Under the pieces are notes generated by a model. It saw only the letters and a list, made by a program, of their open reading frames with translations, did no database searches and was not told the origin of the DNA. Below, piece by piece: positions 9,572 through 17,410 of a stretch of DNA of 64,000 nucleotides (position 1 is its first letter; the number at the start of each line of letters is the position of its first letter). The DNA is taken from positions 1 to 64,000 of the forward strand of contig CAVVFG010000019.1 of assembly GCA_963747405.1 (NCBI GenBank), given 5' to 3'. Origin of the DNA: Fodinibacter sp963747405. GTDB taxonomy: Bacteria; Actinomycetota; Actinomycetes; Actinomycetales; Dermatophilaceae. The translations under genes and the position numbers were made by a program.

Positions 9572-9624
9572 GGTTTCCTGTCACACACGCGAACGATGCA
9601 GGGCGTAAGCGGAAGTAGGAAACC
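9572..9624 (+). promoter_or_regulatory. Inverted repeat that would hide the SARP ribosome binding site
   Basis: GGTTTCCT at 9572-9579 is the exact reverse complement of AGGAAACC at 9617-9624. The right arm contains the AGGA that serves as the ribosome binding site of the SARP gene starting at 9626. Pairing of the arms in mRNA would block initiation, so this could be a control hairpin; it might equally be a DNA operator with a wide spacer. The 250-base divergent interval also holds CCCC/GGGG arms at 9535-9549. Confidence 0.4.
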
Positions 9625-9625
9625 A

Positions 9626-10450
9626 ATGGAATTCTCGATGTTCGGACCTCTTCAGGTCAGAGACGGCGACCACGTTCTCGGTCCACGCGACCTCGGCGGG
9701 GTCAAGCCCCGACAGGTGCTCGAGCTGCTGCTCCTGGCCCGGGGCCGCCTCGTCTCCACCGACATGATCGCAACGGCGCTGTGGGCTGAGGGTTCGGAGC
9801 CGCGCAACGTCGTGGCCACGCTCAACACCTACGTCTGCGTGTTGCGTCACAGCCTGTTCGTCGACCAGGCGCGGGCCCGGCGGGTCATCGTGACAGGCGC
9901 GGGCGCCTACCGCCTCGCACTCGACGAGGTCAGCGTCGACCTCGACCGCTTCGACGACCTCCTGCTGCGCGCCGAGGCGGCGCCGCGGCGTGAGCGCCTG
10001 GAGCTGCTGACCGCGGCGGTGGGCCTGGCGAGCGGGCCGGTGCTCGAGCACGCCCGGTACGACGAGTGGGTGCAGGAGGACCGCCTCGTCTACGAGGACC
10101 GGGTCACCCGGGCGCACCTCGACCTGGCGCTCGACAGCCTCGCAGGGGGTCAGCGCTCCACGTGCCTGCGGCACGCGGAGCTCGCACTGAGCCGGGACCG
10201 GTACTCCGAGGAGGCCTACCGGCTGGTCATGCTCGCCAACCACGGCCTGGGCCGGCACGATGCCGTGCGCCGCACCGCGAACCGCTGCCGGGCCGTCCTC
10301 GACCGTGACCTCGGGGTGCCCTGCGGTCCCGAGACCGTGCAGATGCTCGCAGCGATCGAGGCGCGGGCCGCCGAGGGCGAGATCCTGCGCGCCTTCTACC
10401 CCGCCACGTGGGAGAGCAGCCAGGTCGACCGCGAGCTGTCGGTCGCCTGA
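9626..10450 (+). CDS. SARP/AfsR-type transcriptional activator
   Basis: A 274-aa regulator. Residues 1-95 form an OmpR-like winged-helix DNA-binding domain (MEFSMFGPLQV start, LGGVKPRQVLELLLL, TALWAEG, VATLNTYVCVLR), and residues about 96-245 form the bacterial transcriptional activation domain of TPR-like helices (HLDLALDSLAGG, YSEEAYRLVMLANHGLGR). It lacks the NB-ARC ATPase of AfsR, so it is a short SARP. SARPs bind direct repeats and recruit RNA polymerase, often at secondary metabolite genes. No such large cluster is adjacent; the divergent peroxidase gene or the regulatory genes to the right are the nearest possible targets. ATG 9626 has AGGA 5 nt upstream. Confidence 0.85.
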   Translation: MEFSMFGPLQVRDGDHVLGPRDLGGVKPRQVLELLLLARGRLVSTDMIATALWAEGSEPRNVVATLNTYVCVLRHSLFVDQARARRVIVTGAGAYRLALDEVSVDLDRFDDLLLRAEAAPRRERLELLTAAVGLASGPVLEHARYDEWVQEDRLVYEDRVTRAHLDLALDSLAGGQRSTCLRHAELALSRDRYSEEAYRLVMLANHGLGRHDAVRRTANRCRAVLDRDLGVPCGPETVQMLAAIEARAAEGEILRAFYPATWESSQVDRELSVA

Positions 10451-10484
10451 GCCGCCGGGCAGCCCCTGGCCGAACCAGCGGGGT

Positions 10485-10500
10485 TAGTCCGTTCGGACTA
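10485..10500. promoter_or_regulatory. Perfect palindrome TAGTCCG-TT-CGGACTA
   Basis: A 16-base inverted repeat with a 2-base centre in the 200-base gap between the SARP and response-regulator genes. It is followed at 10520-10555 by looser repeats around GTGTGG/CCACAC. It could be an operator for the next operon. Too short and lacking a U-tract for a convincing terminator. Confidence 0.4.
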
Positions 10501-10651
10501 TGGATCTTCGTCGTGACCCCCTCCACAGTGGTGTGGACCCACACTGCAGGGAGGTGGTCACGATGGCCGTACGAGGCGACGACCCCGTGCCCGCGGCACG
10601 ACATTCCGGGTGCTGCCCGCCCGCAAAGCCGGCGTCCGGAGGCCCCCGACG

Positions 10652-11359
10652 ATGACGAGTGCCCTGATCACCCACGCCCCTCTCTCGGTGGCCGAGGAAC
10701 GGTCCGCGAACCCCACGGAACGCACCCGGGTCCTCGTCGTCGACGACCACCGGACGTTCGCGGAGCTGCTCTCGCGCGCGCTGGATGCCGAGGACGACAT
10801 GGTCTGCGTCGGCCACGCCCACGACTCGGCCGAGGCACTCGCCGCCGTGGCCCGGCTGCGCCCCGACGTGGTGCTGATGGACGTCCACCTCCCGGACCGG
10901 GACGGCATCTCGACCTCCGCCGAGCTGGTGCGTGACCACCCGGACCTGAAGATCCTCATCCTCACCGCGCATGCCAGCCTGGCCGACGTCGAGCGGGCCG
11001 CCTCGGCGGGAGCCTCGGGGTTCCTGGCCAAGGACGGGTCCCTCACCGAGGTGCTCAACGGCTTGCGCACCGCGCGCCGCGGAAGCCTGATCCTGCCCGA
11101 CGGGCTGCTGTCCCGGCTCTCTGCCGTCGTCGAGCAGGACCGTTCGATGCTGCACTGGAACCTCACCCCGCGCGAGCTGGAGGTGCTGCGGCTGCTCGGC
11201 CACGGGCGCGACCCGCGCGGCATCGCCAAGGAGCTGGGCGTCACGCTGCACACGTGCCGCGGGTACGTGAAGAGTGTGCTGGCCAAGCTCGGCGTCCACT
11301 CCCAGCTCGAAGCGGTGGTGCTGGCCACCCGGACCGGTCTGATCCGACTGGGCGATTGA
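10652..11359 (+). CDS. NarL/LuxR-type response regulator
   Basis: 235 aa. The receiver domain starts at RVLVVDDHRTFAELL and has the phospho-acceptor Asp77 in VVLMDVHLPDRDG, a switch Thr in ILILTAHAS and Lys in FLAKDGS. After a linker, the C-terminal LuxR-type helix-turn-helix reads LTPRELEVLRLLGHGRDPRGIAKELGV. The N-terminal 25 residues before the receiver are disordered-looking. GGAGG at 10638-10642 precedes the ATG. The stop codon overlaps the start of the kinase gene by one base (TGATG), so the two are translationally coupled and almost surely partners. Confidence 0.92.
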   Translation: MTSALITHAPLSVAEERSANPTERTRVLVVDDHRTFAELLSRALDAEDDMVCVGHAHDSAEALAAVARLRPDVVLMDVHLPDRDGISTSAELVRDHPDLKILILTAHASLADVERAASAGASGFLAKDGSLTEVLNGLRTARRGSLILPDGLLSRLSAVVEQDRSMLHWNLTPRELEVLRLLGHGRDPRGIAKELGVTLHTCRGYVKSVLAKLGVHSQLEAVVLATRTGLIRLGD

Positions 11360-12726
11360 TGTCACCTGCCGGCCGGCCCGGCCCCGCCGGGCCCGCCGGC
11401 GGTCCCGCGCGCGCCCCCGACCACCGGCCCGCCCCGCGGGACACGCTGCGGCAGGCGCTGCGCTGGTACCTGCTGTGGAACCTGGTCGCCCTGGTGGGTG
11501 TCGTCGTGGCGGTGCTCGTCATCAGCTGGGCGGTCGCCCGAAACGAGGCGCTGCGCAGTGCGGAGACCACCGCCCGGGCCGTGGCCCGCACCATCGTGTC
11601 GCCACTGGCCGACGACGAGTTCCGGGCCGAGAACCCCGTGGCACTGGCGAGGATGGCGCAGGTGCTGGAGAACCGGGCGCGCGACGGCTCGATCCGCCAC
11701 ATCAAGGTGTGGGCGGATGCCGGTGACGGGCGTGGCCGGATCCTCTACTCCGACCTCAAGCCGCTGGTGGGTCAGACCTACGAGCTGGAGGAGGAGGAGT
11801 ACGCGGTGTTCGGCACCACCGACACGGTGTCGTCGATCTCCGATCTGGAGAAGGAGGAGAACACGCTGGAGCGCCCCGAGGGTGAGCTCATCGAGGTCTA
11901 CACGGGCACCAAGGACGCGACCGGTGCACCCATCCTCTTCGAGACCTATGTGCCCACCGACGGCCTGCGCGCGGAGATGGTCAGCCTGATCGGCGTCATC
12001 CTCCCGCTGCCCCTCGCCGCGCTGATCGCCCTCACCCTGGCCACCCTGCCACTGGCCGTGTCGCTCGCCCGTCGCGTCGACCGCGGCCAGCAGCAGATGC
12101 AGCGCCTGCTGGTCAACGCGGTCGAGTCCTCCGACCTCGAGCGCCGCCGGATCGCGCAGGACCTGCACGACGGGGTGGTGCAGGACCTCGCCGGCGTGGG
12201 CTACGCCCTCGACTCCGAGGCCCGGCGACTGCCGCAGGGAGCAGCGATGCGCGTGCGGCTGGAGCAGACCGGCGACATCCTGCGCCGAGACCTCGCCACC
12301 GTGCGCACCCTGATGACCGACATCTACCCGCCCGACCTGGCCACCAAGGGGTTGGCGGAGGTGGTCCGCGAGCTCGCGGTCGACCAGGAACCGGCGGCCG
12401 GCGTGGTCCACGTCGAGGTCGCCGAGGCCCTCACGCCCCACCCGATGATCGACCGGCTGACCTACCGGGCGGTGCGTGAGGCGCTGGTGAACGCACAGAA
12501 GCACGCGCAGGCCTCGACCATCGTCATCCGGATCGGCCAGGCCGACGGCGTGATGACCTTCGAGGTCACCGACGACGGCGTGGGGTTCGACCCCTCGGCC
12601 CAGAGCCCCGAGGGCCATCTCGGTATGCGCCTCATCTCCGAGATGGTCCAGAACGCCGGTGGCGTCGTCACGGTGGAGTCCGCGCTGGGCTCCGGCACCA
12701 GCGTGCGCGGTCGGCTGCCGCTGTGA
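11359..12726 (+). CDS. Membrane sensor histidine kinase, NarL family (HisKA_3)
   Basis: 455 aa. Membrane segments at about residues 37-60 and 205-235 flank an extracytoplasmic sensing domain rich in acidic residues (ELEEEEYAVFG). A HAMP-like stretch leads to the HisKA_3 dimerisation helix with the phosphorylated His270 in RRRIAQDLHDGVVQDL, then an ATPase domain with N-box REALVNAQKHAQAS, G1 box DDGVGF and GHLGMRLI. It autophosphorylates and passes phosphate to the upstream regulator, whose gene overlaps it by one base. The ligand is unknown. The proline/glycine-rich first 30 residues are probably disordered cytoplasm. Confidence 0.92.
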   Translation: MSPAGRPGPAGPAGGPARAPDHRPAPRDTLRQALRWYLLWNLVALVGVVVAVLVISWAVARNEALRSAETTARAVARTIVSPLADDEFRAENPVALARMAQVLENRARDGSIRHIKVWADAGDGRGRILYSDLKPLVGQTYELEEEEYAVFGTTDTVSSISDLEKEENTLERPEGELIEVYTGTKDATGAPILFETYVPTDGLRAEMVSLIGVILPLPLAALIALTLATLPLAVSLARRVDRGQQQMQRLLVNAVESSDLERRRIAQDLHDGVVQDLAGVGYALDSEARRLPQGAAMRVRLEQTGDILRRDLATVRTLMTDIYPPDLATKGLAEVVRELAVDQEPAAGVVHVEVAEALTPHPMIDRLTYRAVREALVNAQKHAQASTIVIRIGQADGVMTFEVTDDGVGFDPSAQSPEGHLGMRLISEMVQNAGGVVTVESALGSGTSVRGRLPL

Positions 12727-12878
12727 TCCGGTGCGTCCTTCGCGGCGCAGCGCCTCGAGGTGCGGGAGCCGGCCGCGCGCGGCAGAATCGGTGCACCGCC
12801 GGGCCGGTCGACCTGGGGGCTACGGCATCAGTGGAACGGACGTCTGCGCACTGGGCCCCCTGACCGGAAGGAGCGCCG

Positions 12879-13328
12879 ATGGTCCCCATGGTGTCCGCGG
12901 GATCCGCCCGGTCGCAACCAGGAGCCGCCGCAACCGTCCCTCCGGTGCGGGTCGTCGTGGTCGACGACCACCCGCTCCTGCGCGACTCGATCCGCTCCCT
13001 GCTCGGCGGCGCTCGCGACATGGAGTGGGTCGGTGAGGCGAGGGACGGCGGCGAGGCGGTCGACCTCGTGGGCCGCACCCGGCCCGACGTGGTGCTGATG
13101 GACCTGTCGATGCCGGGTACCGACGGCCTGAGCGCGACCCGCAGCATCGTCGGCTCGTGCCCGGCCACCCAGGTGCTCGTGCTCACCAGCTCCATCGACC
13201 CGGCCCGCGTGCGCCACTGCCTGAGCGCGGGCGCGGCAGGCGTGCTGACCAAGGACGGTGACCCGTCGACGATCCTCACCGGCATCCGCCGGCTCGTGGG
13301 CGACCGCGGTGGGGAGCCGGCGCCCTAG
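12879..13328 (+). CDS. Receiver-only response regulator protein
   Basis: 149 aa. A complete receiver domain (VVVVDDHPLLRDSI, phospho-acceptor Asp75 in VVLMDLSMPGTDG, VLVLTSS, GVLTKDGD) but no DNA-binding domain follows: the protein ends 20 residues after the receiver. GGAAGGAG 5 nt before the ATG fixes the start. It may compete for phosphate from the neighbouring kinase, act as a phosphate sink, or be the truncated remains of a NarL-type regulator; the closeness of its receiver to that family favours a truncated relative. Its TAG stop overlaps, base for base in CTAG, the stop of the convergent methyltransferase gene. Confidence 0.85.
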   Translation: MVPMVSAGSARSQPGAAATVPPVRVVVVDDHPLLRDSIRSLLGGARDMEWVGEARDGGEAVDLVGRTRPDVVLMDLSMPGTDGLSATRSIVGSCPATQVLVLTSSIDPARVRHCLSAGAAGVLTKDGDPSTILTGIRRLVGDRGGEPAP

Positions 13329-14098
13329 CCGGCCACGTTCTCGGCCACCACCGCGAACTTGCGTACCCGGCCATCGCGCAGCCACCGGCTCCACGTCCGG
13401 TGCGCCGCGAGGATGCCGGCCGCCGCGCCCTCCCCGCCGGCCGGGACGACGCCCGGCGCGACGGCCGCGTACGCACCGACGAGGGCGTCGACGGTCATGA
13501 GGTGCGACGCGGTGAGCTCGGTGCACCAGGCGACCCGCAGACCGCTCCGCCCGAGGTCGGCCACCAGGGTGTCCAGCGGCGTCAGCCACACGGTGTCGGA
13601 ACCGGGCACGCCGGCTCGTTCGGAAGCCGTCAGGGGACGGCCCTCCTCGACCGTGAAGGCGAACCGGCCACCGACCGGGAGCGCGGCGCGGACCTGCCCG
13701 AACAGCCCCGGCTTGTCCGCGAAGGCGAGCAGGGTCTCGAGCAGCAGCACCACGTCGAACCGGCCCGCTGGCAGCGGGGGCACGTGGGCGACCTCGAAAC
13801 GCGCCTCGAGCCCTGCGACCGATGCCCGGTGCCGGGCCCGGTCGACGGCTGCAGCGCTGGCGTCGACGCCCAGGTAGTCACAGCCCAGCGCCGCGGTGAC
13901 GTGCAGGCCGGGGCCGGCCACCCCGCAGCACAGGTCGAGCACCCGCGTCCCCGGGCCGACCCTGGCCTCCCGCGCCAGCGCCAGCACCTCGCTCGCCCTG
14001 ACGAAGCTCTGCTGGTCGACGAACTCCCCGGGAGCGAAGGCGCTCGCCCGGGCCGGCGACAGGGCCGCGTCGACCCGGTCGTGCCCGTCGACCGTCAT
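13325..14098 (-). CDS. Class I SAM-dependent methyltransferase
   Basis: 257 aa. A Rossmann methyltransferase with SAM motif I RVLDLCCGVAGPGLH, motif II acidic residue in DYLGVDASAAAVDRAR and motif IV FDVVLLLETLLAF. Substrate specificity is not evident; wording resembles small-molecule or lipid methyltransferases. It is the last gene of a four-gene leftward operon and starts inside the stop of the phosphotransferase/sulfatase fusion (ATGA overlap). No signal peptide. Its stop codon shares the CTAG with the convergent receiver gene. Confidence 0.85.
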   Translation of the reverse strand: MTVDGHDRVDAALSPARASAFAPGEFVDQQSFVRASEVLALAREARVGPGTRVLDLCCGVAGPGLHVTAALGCDYLGVDASAAAVDRARHRASVAGLEARFEVAHVPPLPAGRFDVVLLLETLLAFADKPGLFGQVRAALPVGGRFAFTVEEGRPLTASERAGVPGSDTVWLTPLDTLVADLGRSGLRVAWCTELTASHLMTVDALVGAYAAVAPGVVPAGGEGAAAGILAAHRTWSRWLRDGRVRKFAVVAENVAG

Positions 14099-16548
14099 CG
14101 CCCAGGCAGGGCCGCCGGCCCTGCCGCCCCCGGTGCCGGGCTGCTGTAGGCGCTGAGGAAGCGGTCGCGGAACAGGGCCATCGGCCAGACCGGGGCCGTG
14201 TCGTCGGGCCGCAGCCCGGGGGACCACCCCCAGCTCGAGATCGCGCGGACCACCTCCGGGTCGCGGGCCAGCACGGTCACCGGTACCTCGCGGTCGCCGC
14301 CGAAGCCACTGACGATGGTCGAGGGCTGGTGGTCGCCCAGCATGACGACCACCAGGTCGTCGGAGGCGTGCCCCTCCACGAACGACAGCAGGCTGGTCAG
14401 CGAGTAGGCGATCGATGTGCGGTAGGCGCCGGGAACGGCGGAGCGGTCGCTCCAGAGCTCCGCCGCCGTCACGGCGTCGGCCCGGACGGGCCCGAAGACC
14501 GACCCGTCGCCGAGCGCCGCCGGGTCGACGGTGGTGGGCAGCGGTGCCCACGGGCCGTGGCTGGAGGTGAGCTCGACCTGCGCCATCAGGGGGGTTCGGT
14601 GCGCGGCGGCGAGCTCGAGCCGGTCGAACGCGGCGAGGGTGAACTGGTCGGGCATCGCGGAGAAGCCGAACGCCGGCCCCGCGTAGCCGAGGTCGGTGCT
14701 GCTGTACACCCGGTCGAAGCCGTAGAAACGCCTGCCTTCGGGCCAGGGGCCGCGCGTCGAGGGCAGCACGGCCACGGTGCGCCAGCCCGCCCGCGAGAAC
14801 GCCGAGCTGAGGGTCGTCCTCGGGCTCGCGAGCAGCCGGTCGTAGCGCACCTGGTCGCCCACCGTCAGCCCCGACTGGAACGTCGAGTGGGCCAGCCAGC
14901 TGCTGCCACCGAACGTCGGCGAGGTGAGCCAGCCACTGGATGCCGTCCAGCTCAGCCCGCGGACGGTGGCCGTCCCGCTGTCGAGCAGGGTGCGTACCGC
15001 CTCCGACCCGGGGCCGTCGACGGCCACCCGACCATAGCTCTCGACGAAGGCGATCACGACGTCCTTGCCCGCGAGGGCCGACAGGTCGGCGGATGCCGGG
15101 CCGCCGTAGGCGTCCGCGACCAGGGCCTGCTGGAAGGCCTCCTCCTTGCGATAGGCGGCGGTGGCCGCCTGCACCTTGCCGGCGACGAAGGGAGCGGCGT
15201 CGGCGGCAGCGACCGGCGCGCCCGGCAGGAGCTGCAGGCCGGTGAGGGCGCAGACCCCCCACACGACCGCCACGGCGATGACGGCCCGGACGCTTCGCTC
15301 GCGGTGCCGGGACACCGTGCGGGACAGGCGGGCGACGGCCCAGGGGAGGCACGCCATGGCGGTGCCGACCGCCGCCACTGCCGCGACCGCGGTGCCCCAC
15401 GCCGCCCAGGGCCCGAGCGAGGCGCGTAGGAAGTCGAAGCCCGAGCCGAGCTCGCCGCGGTCGGTGACGACGTTGAAGGGCCGGTCGAGCACCGTGAACG
15501 CCCCGAGGTCGAGCACCTTCAGCAGGGTGACGACGCCCAGGACGACGCCCACGACGACCGAGACGGCCCGGCCCCAGCGGGCGGACAGCACCAGCGCGAG
15601 CGCCGCGAGGGCCACGACCTCCACCGGAAGCCGCACGAAGGCGCCCGGGGTGAGCCGGTCCGGGCGGGTGGGCGCGACCAGGGCGAACCACACCAGCGCC
15701 AGGGCCAGCACCGTCGCGCCGCCGGTCAGGCCGCGGCGCAGCGGCTGCGGCAGCGGGGACGTCCGCGGCGGCCGGGGCGCACCCGGCATCCGGGCGGTGC
15801 GGGACCGGTGACGCCACAACCAGCGCACGTCCCGGCCGAAGGACTCGGCGAGCAGGCCGAGCGCGACGACCACGGCCAGCATGGTGAGCGCCGGCGGCAG
15901 CACCTGGGACACCGCCACGGTGAGCAGGATGCCGACGCTCGCGGTGACCACCTTGCGCCAGTAGCGGTACTCGAGCGGGGCACGCATCCACGGCAGCACC
16001 CACCCGGCGACGGCGAAGGCGTAGCGCACCAGGCCGGCCGCGACGACCCACCAGCCGACGACCGGGCCGGCGGCGACGCTGAGCACCAGGATGAGGAAGG
16101 CGTCGACCTCCCCGTCGAACCGGCCGCCGAACGCCGTGACGGTGCCCGTGCGCCGGGCCACCCGGCCGTCGACGGCGTCGAGGGCGAGGGCGGGCACGGT
16201 CAGCGCGACCAGGGCCGGGGTGACGTCGTGCCCGAGCAGGCCCTGGGTGGTGAGGGCCGCCACGGCGCACCCGAGCAGGCCGCGGGTCAACGTGACCCAG
16301 TCGGCCGGGCCGAGGGACCGGCGTCCCTCCACGGCCAACCCGCGCACGACGAGGGCGGCCAGCAGCGCCGCACTGCCCAGGCCCACCGACCAGGCGCCGC
16401 GGCCCAGGCCCACTGCGGCGGTCAGCACGGCGAGCAGCACCACCAGCCCCGCGAGGCCCGCGGTCACGCCGGCCCGGGCGCTCGGCGCCGGCCCGCGGGC
16501 CGGCGTGGGCGCCACGTCGCCCTCGGGCAGGACCACGAGCCGGCTCAC
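14095..16548 (-). CDS. CDP-alcohol phosphotransferase fused to a sulfatase/LtaS-like domain
   Basis: 817 aa, GTG start overlapping the upstream stop (GTGA). Residues about 80-240 contain the complete CDP-alcohol phosphotransferase signature: Asp124, Asp127-Gly128, Ala131-Arg132, Gly141, Asp145, Asp149, among transmembrane helices. A second membrane block (residues about 275-440) leads to an extracytoplasmic alkaline-phosphatase-superfamily domain: VVIAFVESYGR at 497-507 and LGDHQPSTIV near the end, like sulfatases and lipoteichoic-acid synthases. One part would join a CDP-activated lipid to an alcohol at the inner face, and the other move or cut a phospho/sulfo head group outside. I know of no characterised protein with this layout; each domain call is firm, the combined role is inference. 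Confidence 0.85.
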   Translation of the reverse strand: MSRLVVLPEGDVAPTPARGPAPSARAGVTAGLAGLVVLLAVLTAAVGLGRGAWSVGLGSAALLAALVVRGLAVEGRRSLGPADWVTLTRGLLGCAVAALTTQGLLGHDVTPALVALTVPALALDAVDGRVARRTGTVTAFGGRFDGEVDAFLILVLSVAAGPVVGWWVVAAGLVRYAFAVAGWVLPWMRAPLEYRYWRKVVTASVGILLTVAVSQVLPPALTMLAVVVALGLLAESFGRDVRWLWRHRSRTARMPGAPRPPRTSPLPQPLRRGLTGGATVLALALVWFALVAPTRPDRLTPGAFVRLPVEVVALAALALVLSARWGRAVSVVVGVVLGVVTLLKVLDLGAFTVLDRPFNVVTDRGELGSGFDFLRASLGPWAAWGTAVAAVAAVGTAMACLPWAVARLSRTVSRHRERSVRAVIAVAVVWGVCALTGLQLLPGAPVAAADAAPFVAGKVQAATAAYRKEEAFQQALVADAYGGPASADLSALAGKDVVIAFVESYGRVAVDGPGSEAVRTLLDSGTATVRGLSWTASSGWLTSPTFGGSSWLAHSTFQSGLTVGDQVRYDRLLASPRTTLSSAFSRAGWRTVAVLPSTRGPWPEGRRFYGFDRVYSSTDLGYAGPAFGFSAMPDQFTLAAFDRLELAAAHRTPLMAQVELTSSHGPWAPLPTTVDPAALGDGSVFGPVRADAVTAAELWSDRSAVPGAYRTSIAYSLTSLLSFVEGHASDDLVVVMLGDHQPSTIVSGFGGDREVPVTVLARDPEVVRAISSWGWSPGLRPDDTAPVWPMALFRDRFLSAYSSPAPGAAGPAALPGR

Positions 16549-17390
16549 GGGCGCGTCCGCGGCGGCAGGGCGAGCAGGTCGAGGTGCTCCACGCTCACCG
16601 AGAGCGCACCGCGGCCCACCTCGTCTCGGCGCCGTGCGAGGTATGTCGCACTGGCAGAGCCGAGCTCGGGGCGCATCTCGACCGCCGCACCGACCCAGCC
16701 GCCCAGCCACTCCAAGATGAGCGGCCCGTCGTCCGCGGTCAGCCGCCACGGGCTCGGTCGCACCTCGACCCGGGCCCCCAGCTCGCCGAAGGTGTCGACG
16801 GCGGCCCGGGCGGCGACCGGCCCCAGCAGGGTGCGACCACCCACGGTGCGTCGCTGGTGACGGTTGAAGGCGGTTCCCAGGGTGGGGTCGAGGGGGTCGC
16901 TGGGGGTCAGGTGCACCCGGCCGGTGACGGAGAGGGTCACCAGGACCGGGACGGCGGCGGCGACGCACGACCGGGCGAAGCGCTCCAGCTCCGGCCCGGT
17001 CAGCATGTCGAGCAGAGCCGAGGCGGTGACCAGGGTGGCACCGGCCAGGTCGCCGGGGCGCAACCGGGTGAGGTCGCCTCCGCGGGTCTCGACGGTGACG
17101 GCGGAGCCGTCGGCGCCCCGGGGTGGGTCGCTCGCCGCGACGCGGAGCAGGTCGGGGTCGCGGTCGTGCAGCACCCAGTGCTGTGGACCGGCCAGGTGCG
17201 GCGCCAGCCAGCGGCCCATCGAGCCGCTCCCGCAGCCCAGGTCGTGCACGACCGTGCGGCCCTCGCGCGCCTGCGCCTGCACCGCCGAGCGGGCGAGCTC
17301 GAGGGAGCGTGCGGCCGCGTCCGCCGGCTCGCGCAGGCGCAGCCAGCCAGGGCTCACCCGAACCTCGACGGTGGTCACGCCCCACAACAC
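16545..17390 (-). CDS. Class I SAM-dependent methyltransferase
   Basis: 281 aa. SAM-binding motif VVHDLGCGSGSMGRWL, then HDRDPDLLRVA (motif II) and TLVTASALLDML (motif IV). Its substrate is unknown; unlike the other methyltransferase of this operon it carries a GGRTLLGPVAARA segment followed by an acidic/aromatic region seen in methyltransferases acting on small soluble or lipid-linked compounds. The start is uncertain: GTG 17390 gives the longest product, GTG 17378 (MTTVEVRV) is equally plausible since neither has a clear ribosome binding site. It lies 20 nt after the FAD oxidoreductase and overlaps the fusion gene start by 4 nt. Confidence 0.82.
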   Translation of the reverse strand: MLWGVTTVEVRVSPGWLRLREPADAAARSLELARSAVQAQAREGRTVVHDLGCGSGSMGRWLAPHLAGPQHWVLHDRDPDLLRVAASDPPRGADGSAVTVETRGGDLTRLRPGDLAGATLVTASALLDMLTGPELERFARSCVAAAVPVLVTLSVTGRVHLTPSDPLDPTLGTAFNRHQRRTVGGRTLLGPVAARAAVDTFGELGARVEVRPSPWRLTADDGPLILEWLGGWVGAAVEMRPELGSASATYLARRRDEVGRGALSVSVEHLDLLALPPRTRP

Positions 17391-17410
17391 GGGCGCAACG
17401 GCCCGGTGGT

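Noticed and set aside
9377..9625. Riboswitch (c-di-GMP type) between peroxidase and SARP genes
   Set aside because: The GGTAGC word seen on the minus strand is not accompanied by the conserved core segments of known c-di-GMP riboswitches.
8321..9625. Long N-terminal extension of the SARP frame
   Set aside because: The extension is antisense to the peroxidase gene and has no similarity to regulators; the domain starts right at ATG 9626.
13325..16270. 981-aa single protein joining the methyltransferase with upstream sequence
   Set aside because: The upstream part is a shadow of the phosphotransferase/sulfatase frame; the methyltransferase starts at ATG 14098 with an ATGA overlap.
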